Assembly: GCA_036397035.1 (NCBI GenBank)
Contig: DASWJS010000027.1
Coordinates: 85,893 to 149,892, forward strand
From: DASWJS01 sp036397035
Lineage (GTDB): Bacteria > Actinomycetota > AC-67
DNA length: 64,000 nucleotides
Direction of reading: 5' to 3'
The position numbers and the translations under genes are program-made. Shown in pieces: positions 38,525-47,977 of the stretch. The number at the start of each line of letters is the position of its first letter. The stretch's first letter is position 1. Under the pieces are notes generated by a model. The model was not told the DNA's origin and searched no databases. It saw only the letters and a list, made by a program, of their open reading frames with translations.

Positions 38525-39316
38525 ATGGCGATCTCGATCCACGACCTGCGCTCGTTCAAGGAACGCGGCGAGCGCTTCGCGATGCTGACCGCGTACGACT
38601 TCCCGACCGCCCAGACCCTGGACGAGGCCGGCGTCCCGGTGCTGCTGGTCGGCGACTCGCTCGCCAACGTCGTGCTCGGCTACGACTCGACGATCCCGGT
38701 CACGATGGAGGAGATGCTCCACCACACGGGAGCCGTCGTGCGGGGCGCACGCAGCGCGCTCGTCGTCGGCGACATGCCGTTCGGGTCCTACCAAGCCTCC
38801 GTCGAGCAGGGTCTCGCGAACGCGGTTCGCTTCCTGAAGGAAGCGGGCGCGCACGCCGTGAAGTTCGAGGGTCCGCAGACGGACCTCGTGCGCGCGTGCA
38901 CCGCCGCGGGCATTCCGGTCATGGGCCACCTCGGGCTCACCCCCCAGTCGGTCCACCAGTTCGGCGGCTACAAGGTGCAGGGCCGCTCCGACGAGCAAGC
39001 CGACGCCATCGTGCGCTGGTCCAAGGAGCTGGAGGAGGCGGGCGCGTTCTCGCTGGTGCTCGAGGCAGTGCCGTCGGATCTTGCGCGCCGCGTCACCGAG
39101 GCCTTGTCGATCCCGACCATCGGGATCGGCGCCGGGCCCCACTGCGACGCGCAGGTGCTCGTGATCAACGACCTGATCGGCTTCGCCGGCGGCAAGGCGC
39201 CGAAGTTCGTGAAGCGCTACGCGAACGTCCGCGACGACGTCGCGCGCGCGGCGAGCGCGTTCATGGACGAAGTCGCGCGCGGCGACTACCCGGGTCCCGA
39301 GCACTCATACGACTGA
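38525..39316 (+). CDS. panB: PanB 3-methyl-2-oxobutanoate hydroxymethyltransferase
   Basis: Enzyme of 263 residues, the first committed step of pantothenate (CoA) synthesis, using methylenetetrahydrofolate. Family motifs: MLTAYDFPTAQ, LLVGDSLANVVLGYDSTIPV, the Mg site region with VVGDMPFGSY, MGHLGLTPQS and PTIGIGAGPHCDAQVLV. GGGAGGA precedes the ATG. Its last 12 bases overlap the 3' end of the convergent membrane-protein gene. Confidence 0.97.
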   Translation: MAISIHDLRSFKERGERFAMLTAYDFPTAQTLDEAGVPVLLVGDSLANVVLGYDSTIPVTMEEMLHHTGAVVRGARSALVVGDMPFGSYQASVEQGLANAVRFLKEAGAHAVKFEGPQTDLVRACTAAGIPVMGHLGLTPQSVHQFGGYKVQGRSDEQADAIVRWSKELEEAGAFSLVLEAVPSDLARRVTEALSIPTIGIGAGPHCDAQVLVINDLIGFAGGKAPKFVKRYANVRDDVARAASAFMDEVARGDYPGPEHSYD

Positions 39317-40708
39317 GTCGCCACCGGCCCGGAGCGCACGCACGGCCGCGCGGCCGGCGAACAACGACAGCGACGCCAGCACGAGCGTGCCCGCCACGGC
39401 GCCGAGCGCGCCAGGCGCTCCGCCCACCGCCGCGGCGTTGAACTGCCACAGGTCGAGGTAGCGGCGCGAGTCGCCGTCGGCGCGCGCGCTCACGTCGCGC
39501 AGCGTGCGGCTCGTGGTCGAGCCGATCAGCTCGTACTGACGGACGACCGCCGGGCCAACCGGCGAGCCGTCGAGCTGCTGCGCGCGCTGGGAGACCAGCA
39601 TCGCGGGAGCCGACACGACGAACCCGATCGCCAGCAGCGCGGCCACCGCTCGCCCGCGCCGTGCGCGTTCCTGCGCCCACGGCGCAACCGCGGGAATCAG
39701 CGGCGCAACCGCGGGAATCAGCAAGCGCGGCCCCCACGACCAGCCCCCCGCCCACGACCACCACGTGGCCGTCATGACGAACGTGACGACGAAGTTTCCC
39801 GCCAGCAGGACGGCGGCGTCGGCGTCGCGACGCCACAGCCGCGCCAGCGCCCACGGCGCGACCGCCAGCACCGGCGCGAACAGCAGCACGGAGGCGCGAT
39901 GATCGATGAGCAATCCCCTCGCTCCGGTGAGGAGCGGCGTCGTGAAGCCCTCGCCCCCGTAGCCGAACTCGAGGATCGAACCGAAGCGGGCCCAGTTGTA
40001 GAAGGCGACGATCGCGGCCGCCGCGGCCAGCGGCGCGGACGCGCCGACGAGGCCGCGCGCGCCGTTCCGCCGCCACCACACGAACGCGAGCAGCGGCAGC
40101 AGCACGAGTGACTGCGGGCGCGTGACGATCGCGACGGCGAGCCCGAGCGCCGACCATCCCGGACGCCGGGCGAGCGCCCGTTCGAACGCGACCACCAGAC
40201 CCAGCGCGACGAGCGGCTCGCTGAAGAACGACTTCGAATACGGGAGCAGGAACGTGCCGGCGAACCCTCCCGCGGACGCGAGCAGGGCCCAGCGCCGGCC
40301 GCTCCCCAGCCGTCGCGCGAAGACGTACAGGGCGACGACGAGAGCCGCGCAGATCAACGGCATCGCGCTCGCCACGACGGCTTGGTAGACCTTGTCCTCC
40401 GAGCCGCCCGGGCCGGCCTTCGCGAGCGGCTTCGCCACCACGTAGAACGGGATCGACACCAGCGGCAGCCCGATGCCGTACTTGCTCACCGCTTGCCCGT
40501 GACGCCCCAGCTCGGTTGGACCGGACTGATCCTCGACCGGTTGCGCGAGGTCGAAGGTCCCGTGCTCGACCATCACCTCCGTGGTGCGGTACATGACGAA
40601 ACCGTCCGACACGGTGATCGCGCCGGCCTGGACGGTGAGCAGGGCCGCCGCGCTCGCGACGAACAACCACACGAGCAGGCGGCGCTCCGAAGGCTCCACG
40701 CCCCGCAT
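39305..40708 (-). CDS. Polytopic membrane protein, glycosyltransferase-like
   Basis: A 467-residue membrane protein with about ten hydrophobic segments. The first outward loop after TM1 (about 33-80) contains DGFVMYRTTEVMVEHGTFDL and KYGIGLPLV, resembling the first loop of GT-C type lipid-linked sugar transferases (GT39/ArnT-like), in which an early Asp is catalytic. The acceptor is unknown. A perfect 21-bp tandem duplication (39679-39720) repeats LIPAVAP in a membrane region. It is convergent with panB and is followed on its strand by nth after 20 bp in the upstream-to-downstream gap. Confidence 0.75.
   Translation of the reverse strand: MRGVEPSERRLLVWLFVASAAALLTVQAGAITVSDGFVMYRTTEVMVEHGTFDLAQPVEDQSGPTELGRHGQAVSKYGIGLPLVSIPFYVVAKPLAKAGPGGSEDKVYQAVVASAMPLICAALVVALYVFARRLGSGRRWALLASAGGFAGTFLLPYSKSFFSEPLVALGLVVAFERALARRPGWSALGLAVAIVTRPQSLVLLPLLAFVWWRRNGARGLVGASAPLAAAAAIVAFYNWARFGSILEFGYGGEGFTTPLLTGARGLLIDHRASVLLFAPVLAVAPWALARLWRRDADAAVLLAGNFVVTFVMTATWWSWAGGWSWGPRLLIPAVAPLIPAVAPWAQERARRGRAVAALLAIGFVVSAPAMLVSQRAQQLDGSPVGPAVVRQYELIGSTTSRTLRDVSARADGDSRRYLDLWQFNAAAVGGAPGALGAVAGTLVLASLSLFAGRAAVRALRAGGDSVV
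39679..39720. repeat. Two perfect 21-bp tandem copies inside the membrane-protein gene
   Basis: The unit beginning CGGCGCAACCGCGGGAATCA occurs twice back to back without a mismatch. It is in frame and duplicates seven residues (LIPAVAP) in a hydrophobic segment. This looks like a recent slippage event. Confidence 0.9.
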
Positions 40709-40729
40709 GCTAGAGCGGCCGGGCGAGGC

Positions 40730-41425
40730 TCAGCGGAGCGGCGCGCGAGAGGCGGGGCAGACGCCGGCGAGCACGCACTCGTCGCACAAGGGCCTGCGCG
40801 CGTCGCAGATCGCGCGGCCGTGCTCGATCAGCAAGTGCGTGACCATGTGCCAGCTCTTTCGCGGGAACAGCTCCATCAGCTCGCGCTCGACCTTGTTGGT
40901 GTCGTTGTGGTCGCTGAGCCCCAGCCGCCAGGACAGCCGGTGGACGTGGGTGTCGACCGCGATGCCCTCGTTGATCCCGAAGGCGTTGCCGAGCACGACG
41001 TTGGCGGTCTTGCGCGCGACCCCCGGCAGTCGCGTCAGCTCCTCCATGGTGGACGGGACCTCGCCGCCGAACTCCCCGAGCAGCATCGCGCACAGGCCGC
41101 GGATCGAGCGCGCCTTCTGGTTGTAGTAGCCGGACGAGCGAATGTCCTCCTCAAGCTCGCCGGGCTTCGCAGCCACGTAGTCGGCCGGTCCGGCGTACTT
41201 GGCGAAGAGACCGGGCGTGATCCTGTTCACGGTGGCGTCGGTCGATTGGGCGCTCAAGACGGTCGCGATGAGCAGCTCGAACGGGTTCGAGTGGTGCAGC
41301 GCCGTCCCGGCCCCGGGGTACAGGACCGCGAGGCGGCGGTAGATCAGGCGCGCGCGGCGCTTGCGCTCGTCGGCCGGCTCGGCTTCCACCCACGCCGCGC
41401 GCGCCTCGCCCGCGGGCTTGCCCAT
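40730..41425 (-). CDS. nth: Endonuclease III (Nth)
   Basis: Base-excision-repair glycosylase/AP lyase of 231 residues for oxidised pyrimidines. The helix-hairpin-helix ends in LPGVARKTA with the catalytic lysine K139, and D158 lies in VDTHV. The [4Fe-4S] ligands are complete: C207-x6-C214-x2-C217-x5-C223. It starts 3 bp after the stop of the smaller acyl-CoA dehydrogenase gene, so it is expressed with the lipid genes although the functions are unrelated. Confidence 0.96.
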   Translation of the reverse strand: MGKPAGEARAAWVEAEPADERKRRARLIYRRLAVLYPGAGTALHHSNPFELLIATVLSAQSTDATVNRITPGLFAKYAGPADYVAAKPGELEEDIRSSGYYNQKARSIRGLCAMLLGEFGGEVPSTMEELTRLPGVARKTANVVLGNAFGINEGIAVDTHVHRLSWRLGLSDHNDTNKVERELMELFPRKSWHMVTHLLIEHGRAICDARRPLCDECVLAGVCPASRAPLR

Positions 41426-41428
41426 GCC

Positions 41429-42583
41429 TCAGCCCGCGACGGGCTCGGCCGCCACCAGCTCGGTCGTGACGCGCTCGCGCCAGGCGGCCGCGTCGCCGAG
41501 GAACAGCTCGCAGAACTTCGCGCGCCGGTAGTACAGGTGCATGTCGTGCTCCCACGTGAAGCCGATGCCGCCGTGGACCTGGATGCCGCCGTTCGGCACG
41601 ACGTGTGCGGCTTCGGCCGCGGCGGCTTTCGCCGTTGCGGCGGCGAGGCGCTGATCGGTCGCGCCCTCCTCCAGCGCCCAGGCCGCGTAGTAGACGTGCG
41701 AGCGTGCGGTCTCGGTCGACAGCAGCATGTCCGCGCACCGGTGGCTGATGGCCTGGAACGAGCCGATCGGTCGTCCGAACTGCTCGCGCTCCTTGGCGTA
41801 GGCGACGGATAGTTCGAGCACGCGCTCGCACACGCCGACGGCTTCCGCGGCCAGCAAGACCGCAGCCCGCAGCAGCCCCGCCTCGACGACCGGCCAGCCC
41901 TCGCCCTCCGGGCTGATCAACGCGCCGGCCGGGACCTCGACGCCGCCGAGCCGCACGTCGGCCAGCCGCCGCGTGCCGTCCAGCGAGGGCTGCGGCTTCG
42001 GCTTGGACTTCAGCGCGGTCGCCGGCACGACGAAGACCGACAATCCCTTCTCCTTCACGCGCGAGCGCTCCGTCCGCGCGACGACGACGAGGTCGGCGGC
42101 CAGGTGCGCCTCGGGGGCCAGCGACGCCGTCCCGGTGAAGCGCCAGCCGTCGCCGGTGCGCTCGGCCTTGACGTTGACGCCCGCGGCGTCGAAGCGGCCG
42201 TCCTTCTGCCCGAGCACGAGCGTCGCCGTGCCGCCGGCGGCGATCCGGCCGAGCAGCGCGTCGCGCGCGGCTCCCGCGGGCGCCGCGCCGGCCACTTGCA
42301 GCGCCAGGCCCACGGTCGAGAAGTACGGCACGGGTGCGGTCGTGCGCCCAAGCTCCTCGTGAATGATCGCAAGCTCGATCAGCCCGAGCCCGAGCCCGCC
42401 GTAGGTCTCCTCGATCGCGACGCCCGGCCAGCCGAGCTCGGCCACTTGCGCCCACAGCGCGGGATCGGTCCCGGTCTTGGAGTCCATCGCCGCGCGAACG
42501 GCGGCCGACGTGGAGCGCTCGGCGAGGACCTCGCGAACCGACGAGCGCAGCGCTTCCTGTTGATCGTTGAACGCAAACTCCAT
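41429..42583 (-). CDS. Acyl-CoA dehydrogenase, smaller subunit of a likely pair
   Basis: FAD enzyme of 384 residues. N-terminal helices (MEFAFNDQQEALRSSVREVL), the middle beta domain of about 120-220, and C-terminal helices with FGRPIGSFQAISHRCADM. The typical substrate-loop sequence is less conserved than in its neighbour. It begins 9 bp after the larger dehydrogenase. Adjacent large/small pairs of this kind in mycobacteria (FadE26-27, FadE28-29) form alpha2beta2 enzymes acting on steroid side chains or other bulky acyl-CoAs, with one active site per pair; such a complex is likely here, though the substrate is unknown. Confidence 0.9.
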   Translation of the reverse strand: MEFAFNDQQEALRSSVREVLAERSTSAAVRAAMDSKTGTDPALWAQVAELGWPGVAIEETYGGLGLGLIELAIIHEELGRTTAPVPYFSTVGLALQVAGAAPAGAARDALLGRIAAGGTATLVLGQKDGRFDAAGVNVKAERTGDGWRFTGTASLAPEAHLAADLVVVARTERSRVKEKGLSVFVVPATALKSKPKPQPSLDGTRRLADVRLGGVEVPAGALISPEGEGWPVVEAGLLRAAVLLAAEAVGVCERVLELSVAYAKEREQFGRPIGSFQAISHRCADMLLSTETARSHVYYAAWALEEGATDQRLAAATAKAAAAEAAHVVPNGGIQVHGGIGFTWEHDMHLYYRRAKFCELFLGDAAAWRERVTTELVAAEPVAG

Positions 42584-42592
42584 TGGATCCTC

Positions 42593-43792
<1,200 letters not shown>

Positions 43793-43812
43793 TGGAGCCC
43801 TCCGGATTCGAG

Positions 43813-43828
43813 GTTACTACGAAGTAAC
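43813..43828 (-). promoter_or_regulatory. TetR-type operator before the acyl-CoA dehydrogenase operon
   Basis: Perfect inverted repeat GTTACT-N4-AGTAAC, 21-36 bp before the start codon and upstream of the ribosome-binding site. The size, symmetry and place fit TetR-family repressors of actinobacterial fatty-acid or steroid catabolism genes. No TetR gene is near. Confidence 0.55.
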
Positions 43829-44071
43829 TTTCCGAGGAGAGCATACCCCGGCGCCCGGCTCGGGGACAAAGCGGGCGGCGCCGTTTCGGCTCACCCGACG
43901 GGGGGTCCGTGCGGGCGGACCGAATCACGGCACAATCCGGCGAAAACGGAACTCGGGAACGCGTCCAACGCTCGCCTTTGGGCAGGAGCCGGGCATCATG
44001 GGGCGAATAGAACATCAGATAGGAGACTGCGTTCCGGGAGGCTTCGGCCCAACCGGGAAGGAGACAACTCG

Positions 44072-45175
44072 ATGAAGGTCAACAAGCGGCTCGTCCGCGG
44101 GGTGTGCGTTGCGGCGTTGCTCGCAGCCGCGATCGCGCCGAGCGCCGCGCAAGCGGCCGCTCCCACCATCAGCGATCTGGTCGTGTACGGCAACGCCACG
44201 CCGGACCTTCCCGGCAGCGATCGCCTCTACCCGTCGGGCGACCCGCACGGGACCGGCCAGGCGGGGCTCGCCTACTTCAAGGGGAAGTCGAGTCCCGGCG
44301 CAATCATCACCGTCACGGTGACGGCCGATCCCCCCGACCCGCAGTTCGCCTCGGTCGCGTACAGCACGGTCGCCGCGCCGGCCGGCGTCAGCGAAGAAGT
44401 CGACGGGTACGAGCCCGGCGACTTCGGCGCGGGCACGCCGAACCCGAACGGCGGCGACCTGTACCAGGGCATCCCGGTGACCAACCTCGGCGACCACGAA
44501 GCGAGCGACGACGAGAAGGCCGCCCACTTCGGCTCGCCGGCGATCCCCGACGACCCCGAGACGCCGGAGGACGAGAGCGTTCCCGCCGTCCCCGGCGACC
44601 CGTCGCTTGCCGGCGGCGCATCGACGCTGACGTTCTCCTTCACCGCGACCGACCCGAGCACCGACGAGACGTCGGCGCCCGTCGAGGCGACGTTGACCAA
44701 GTACGCCGCCGCGCCCAACGACAACGGTCCGCCGTTCTGGGGCCCGATCACGCTCGGCGGAAGCGGAGGCTCGAAGTACGCGTTGAAGTGGCCGCCCGCT
44801 CAGTGGTGCCACTGGGGTTGCCTCTCGACGTTCGGCGGCATCGGCATCGGTGACCCTCGTGCCGTCCTCAACGGATCCACGACGGGGACCACCCAGGTTT
44901 CCGGAGGCGTGTTCGACTACACGACCAAGACAGAGCCGCACCAGGCAAACTCCGAAATCGCCTACGTGAAGCTCGAAGTCCTGCACGGCGAGGCAGACTG
45001 GTTCCCACCCCTGGCCAACATCATCAGCAGGAGCGGAAGCGGCGGCTACTGGTCACTCGAATACAGGATCACGCAGTTCGAAGCGGGCGACTACACGATG
45101 CGCGCCACGGCGATAGACGCGTGGGGGAACCCCGCACCGGATCAGACCGCCAACTTCACCGTCCACGCGATGTGA
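44072..45175 (+). CDS. Secreted protein of unknown function, Ig-like
   Basis: Exported protein of 367 residues. GGGAAGGAG precedes ATG 44072, and the signal peptide is about 1-28 (VAALLAAAIAPSAAQA). No family was recognised. An acidic, proline-rich middle (about 145-185) separates an N-terminal beta-rich part with ITVTVTADPPD from a C-terminal part that ends in strands (AGDYTMRATAIDAWGNPAP) like an Ig or cadherin-like domain. It has no anchor. The next gene begins 28 bp later with its own RBS, so the two are probably co-transcribed. The long open frame upstream is an antisense shadow of the dehydrogenase genes. Confidence 0.7.
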   Translation: MKVNKRLVRGVCVAALLAAAIAPSAAQAAAPTISDLVVYGNATPDLPGSDRLYPSGDPHGTGQAGLAYFKGKSSPGAIITVTVTADPPDPQFASVAYSTVAAPAGVSEEVDGYEPGDFGAGTPNPNGGDLYQGIPVTNLGDHEASDDEKAAHFGSPAIPDDPETPEDESVPAVPGDPSLAGGASTLTFSFTATDPSTDETSAPVEATLTKYAAAPNDNGPPFWGPITLGGSGGSKYALKWPPAQWCHWGCLSTFGGIGIGDPRAVLNGSTTGTTQVSGGVFDYTTKTEPHQANSEIAYVKLEVLHGEADWFPPLANIISRSGSGGYWSLEYRITQFEAGDYTMRATAIDAWGNPAPDQTANFTVHAM

Positions 45176-45203
45176 CCGCGCGAACCACTTGAAGGAGACT
45201 GGG

Positions 45204-47327
45204 ATGAGCTACGGACTGAAGGTAGGACGGCGACAGGCGATCCTCGCCATAGCGGTCCTCGGCGCGGCGATCGTCGCCCCGGTTGGCGCCCGAGCCGCCG
45301 ACCCGCCGCCACCCGACCACTGGACGTGCGACCGAACGGTACCGGGCGCGTGCCCCGACTTCGTCGCATCGGCCGGCGTCTCCGGCGGGACTATCGTGAA
45401 TCGCTTCAACGACCTTCGGCTCGAGTTCAGCCAGCCCGACCGGGTCATGCCGGTCATCAAGGCTGAGTACTACATCCCGACGGGGTATCGCTTCGCGTTG
45501 AACGAAGTACCGCTTCCCACGTTCGACAATCCAGCCGACGCGACCTGCAGCAACATCCTGGGCTCCGACGGCGGGCTCAAGCGCGCAACCGGCATCAGCT
45601 TGGCGACCTCACTGCACGCGAACAGCAACCCCGTTCGCGGACTGAGGACCGGAGACGATGTCGACGAAGCCGTCGACGCCGTGAACCCGGGATCAAACGC
45701 CCCCGTGGCGCCCACGAACGTCTACTGGGGAATTCAGCCACAGAACAACTCGTCCCCACAGAACAACCGGCCGAGCGTGTCGTTGCTTTCCTGGGATGAC
45801 ACGACCGCACGCATGTGCTACCACCACAAGACACCCTCTGCCGGCGACGCGACGACTATCGATGCGGACTTCACGCTGGAACGCCTGAGCGACAACCCCG
45901 ACTTCGACTGGCTGGTCACCTTCGACATGTCGAAGGCGTTCGTCGGCCGGACGTGGTGGGAGACCGAGCAGGCGAGCGTCCGCAACTTCACGCTGAATCT
46001 CGGCGCCGTGACGATTCCGACACGTGAGTGTCAAGATGGTATCGACAACGACGGCGACGGGCTGATCGACAACGCCGACCAGCGCGGATGCTACTTCCAG
46101 AGCCGTACGGCGACGGGCGGCTACAACAACCCGACCTACGCGCCGCTGGATTCATCCGAGGCCGATCACCCGTTCGTGGACAAGAACGGCAACGGCGACG
46201 AGGATCCGGGCGAATGGCTTCCCGATCGGTGCGCGGACTGCGGCGGTCCCGGGCTGAACGGCGTCGGGTTCGCCCGCACGCCGGCGGACCCCGGCCACTA
46301 CGAGTTCGAGACGCGGCTGTACTCGTGCCGGGACGGCATGACGAACGGAGGCAACGGCTGCGTCGGTGGCGCCGAGAGCGATCCGATCGTGCAGACCAAG
46401 ACGATCACGGTCGCCCCGCCCCCCGCGGGCCCCACCGTCGACTACGCCAAGATCACCGGTCCGTTGTCGAGCGATCTTTGCACGGGTACCGGCTGCTTCC
46501 TCGGCTTGGTCCACGGCACGAACGACTTCACCGTGACCTGGAACGAGCCGCCCCCGAGCGGCGTCGAGATCGACGGCTACGTGCTGACGATGGCGCAGCC
46601 GAACGACCAGGACGGGCGGTACTTCCGCCGGATCATCACTGATCCCTCGCTCTCGGCGGACCCCGACTTCGACGCATCCACATGCGCGAGCGGGGCGTGC
46701 AGCGCGGACTTCTCGTTCGACGGCCTCGTGTCGTACCAAGGCATTCCGATGCGCGGCGACACGAAGTACCACATCGTCCTGACGACGATCTACGACGGCG
46801 GCCGCCGCACCGACGGGCTCTGCGACGACCCCGACGGCATCGGCGTCCCGTGCGACCCGTCGAGCCCGCCGCTCAAGGTGATCGACGAGGTCGGCGAGAA
46901 CGTCCTGCAGCTCCTGCACCTCGAGGACCAATGGCAGATCGGCTTCGTCGAGGTCCTGAACTCTTCGGCGACGAACAACTACGACCCGGTCTACAACCGC
47001 ATCCTCGTGGTCGACTTCGACACGAAGAAGGCGCGGCTCATCGTCTGGAACAACAACCCGCAGATCGACGTGTACGCGGGAACCAGCTCGCTGACGCAGG
47101 GCGCGGCAGGCTCCGGAGGCACCATCAGCTTCGGGAGCAACAACCCCCGGTCCACCAACTGGCGGGTGGACGCCCTCTACGACCCGTTCTCGGGAGTGAA
47201 CGGCTACTTCTACGAGTACTGGACCGGGGATCCGCGGATCGACAACCGGGGCAACGTCTCGATCAACGGCTGGCCGCACCTCTACTACAACGAGGCCGAG
47301 CAGCTCTCGATGGGCCAACTGTTCTGA
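45204..47327 (+). CDS. Large secreted protein with MopE-like motif
   Basis: Exported protein of 707 residues. AAGGAGA precedes ATG 45204, and the signal peptide is about 1-33. No overall family was recognised. At about 276-296 a Cys-bounded acidic motif (CQDGIDNDGDGLIDNAD) is of the MopE/thrombospondin-3 type and likely binds calcium; DKNGNGDEDPGEW follows about 40 residues later. A fibronectin-like segment (about 410-560) begins with DYAKITGPLSSDLC. Many cysteines suggest disulfides. The C-terminus is aromatic-rich (YFYEYWTGDPRIDN). It is followed by a strong terminator. A structural or matrix role is possible but unproven. Confidence 0.7.
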   Translation: MSYGLKVGRRQAILAIAVLGAAIVAPVGARAADPPPPDHWTCDRTVPGACPDFVASAGVSGGTIVNRFNDLRLEFSQPDRVMPVIKAEYYIPTGYRFALNEVPLPTFDNPADATCSNILGSDGGLKRATGISLATSLHANSNPVRGLRTGDDVDEAVDAVNPGSNAPVAPTNVYWGIQPQNNSSPQNNRPSVSLLSWDDTTARMCYHHKTPSAGDATTIDADFTLERLSDNPDFDWLVTFDMSKAFVGRTWWETEQASVRNFTLNLGAVTIPTRECQDGIDNDGDGLIDNADQRGCYFQSRTATGGYNNPTYAPLDSSEADHPFVDKNGNGDEDPGEWLPDRCADCGGPGLNGVGFARTPADPGHYEFETRLYSCRDGMTNGGNGCVGGAESDPIVQTKTITVAPPPAGPTVDYAKITGPLSSDLCTGTGCFLGLVHGTNDFTVTWNEPPPSGVEIDGYVLTMAQPNDQDGRYFRRIITDPSLSADPDFDASTCASGACSADFSFDGLVSYQGIPMRGDTKYHIVLTTIYDGGRRTDGLCDDPDGIGVPCDPSSPPLKVIDEVGENVLQLLHLEDQWQIGFVEVLNSSATNNYDPVYNRILVVDFDTKKARLIVWNNNPQIDVYAGTSSLTQGAAGSGGTISFGSNNPRSTNWRVDALYDPFSGVNGYFYEYWTGDPRIDNRGNVSINGWPHLYYNEAEQLSMGQLF

Positions 47328-47343
47328 CCGAACCCGCATCGAC

Positions 47344-47376
47344 GAAGAAGGGGCGCGACGGCGCCCCTTCTTCTTT
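47344..47376 (+). terminator. Strong rho-independent terminator
   Basis: Perfect 13-bp stem (GAAGAAGGGGCGC and its complement), GACG loop and a TTT tail, 16 bp after the stop of the large secreted protein. Confidence 0.85.
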
Positions 47377-47507
47377 GCCGGCTCCTCGCCGCCGCGTTCC
47401 GCTGCGCGCGCGGCAAATCGATACCTTCGGCAATTCCGGCATCCAGCGCTGGAAAGCGACAAGAGGGGACTTTAGAGTGAACCCGTGCTGTCGGCATCAG
47501 CGGAAGA

Positions 47508-47933
47508 ATGAGGGTAAACGGCGTACGGGACCACCTCGGGCACCTCATCCCCCGGGGCTCGGTCGGCGAACGCGCCATCCGCAGGGCGCTGATCGAGGTG
47601 ATGGATCGGGAACGCTATCGCTCCGGCAACGGCGTGCCGGCGATCCCGACGCGCTACGTCGTGCGAATGCACCCGGCCGACCGAGCCTGGTTTGACCCCG
47701 CCACCGAATCGCGTCTCGCGCTGGAGCTGACCACCCGCGCCCAGGACGTAGGACTGCTCCAGATCGGCGAGGTGACCGTGGAGCTGCGCGCGGACCCTCG
47801 GCTCGTCCCGGGGTGCCCCACGTACTGGTGCGGCTTCGGCGAGGGCGATCTGCTCGTGCTCGCCGATCCCTCCGCGGCGCTGGACGTCTTCGGCGGTCGC
47901 GCGCGGCGCCCGCGGGCCCTGGGCGCCCGCTGA
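47508..47933 (+). CDS. Stand-alone DUF3662 (FhaA N-terminal-like) protein
   Basis: A 141-residue protein resembling the N-terminal domain of FhaA: a helical start with RAIRRALIEVMDRER, then the diagnostic PTRYVVRMHPADRAWF block, a helix, and GEVTVELRADPRL. In FhaA this domain is joined to a phosphothreonine-binding FHA domain and takes part in cell-wall and division control with Ser/Thr kinases. Here the FHA part is absent; the chain ends shortly after a Cys-containing WCGFGEGDLL segment. No FHA or kinase gene is adjacent. It could be a truncated relative or a partner of another FHA protein. Confidence 0.7.
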   Translation: MRVNGVRDHLGHLIPRGSVGERAIRRALIEVMDRERYRSGNGVPAIPTRYVVRMHPADRAWFDPATESRLALELTTRAQDVGLLQIGEVTVELRADPRLVPGCPTYWCGFGEGDLLVLADPSAALDVFGGRARRPRALGAR

Positions 47934-47977
47934 GCTTCCCCGCGCTCCGTTCCGCGGCGCGCTAACGTCCCAGCGCC

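Noticed and set aside
47465..47478. Possible second DosR half-site (GGGACTTTAGAG) before the DUF3662 gene
   Set aside because: Only the first half and centre match; the second arm is not AGTCCC, so it is not a palindrome.
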